Below, in pieces: positions 5,939 to 5,965 of a DNA stretch of 5,965 nucleotides. The notes under the pieces are model-generated. The model did no database searches and was not told where the DNA came from. It was given only the letters and a program-made list of their open reading frames with translations. Within the stretch, counting starts at the first letter, position 1, and each line of letters begins with the position of its first letter. The translations under genes and the position numbers were made by a program. The DNA comes from JAAYAY01 sp964429355 (GTDB taxonomy: Bacteria > Planctomycetota > Planctomycetia > Pirellulales > Thermoguttaceae): positions 1 to 5,965 of the forward strand of contig CAYSCH010000499.1 of NCBI GenBank assembly GCA_964429355.1, written 5' to 3'.

Positions 5939-5965
5939 GCCCTCCAGAGGTGAATGCCGATAAGG

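Noticed and set aside
5945..5965. Possible gene start ATG at 5954 after AGAGG
   Set aside because: The spacing to the AGAGG is only about four bases and just four codons are visible, too little to support a gene.

Overview
The window is G+C-rich (about 60% by eye), densely coding bacterial DNA that uses Shine-Dalgarno sequences. It holds three co-directional redox genes on the plus strand (1-3776), the first cut by the window edge. One sensor histidine kinase gene faces them on the minus strand (3954-5705). The edges of the kinase gene carry copies of an approximately 70-bp non-coding repeat. No rRNA, tRNA, CRISPR array, transposase or phage gene is visible. The host cannot be named with confidence. 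The iron-sulfur and flavin cluster suggests a bacterium with an anaerobic or fermentative side to its metabolism, and a planctomycete-like or similar high-G+C environmental lineage is only a guess.

Region 1-3776 looks like the 3' part of an operon. A GltD-type FAD/NAD(P)H oxidoreductase (5' end missing) overlaps by four bases a NuoG/HoxU-type ferredoxin subunit. Twenty-one bases later follows a stand-alone FMN-binding glutamate-synthase-like catalytic subunit. Together they can be read as a chain from NAD(P)H to FAD, through several Fe-S clusters, to FMN. The last subunit is not a normal glutamate synthase. It has no glutaminase domain, no cysteines where GltB holds its [3Fe-4S] cluster, and no GEGGQLPG-type loop, but it has a four-cysteine motif near its N-terminus. 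The electron-input and acceptor chemistry is therefore open. This cluster is the best candidate for an under-described system here.

Region 3777-3953 lies between the convergent genes. It holds a perfect 7-bp stem-loop and one 70-bp repeat copy. Region 3954-5705 encodes a soluble PAS-GAF-HisKA-HATPase kinase with no response regulator beside it. Region 5706-5965 is the kinase upstream region, with two more repeat copies in tandem (one partial, one full) and weak promoter candidates. Bases 5915-5965 show no supportable gene.
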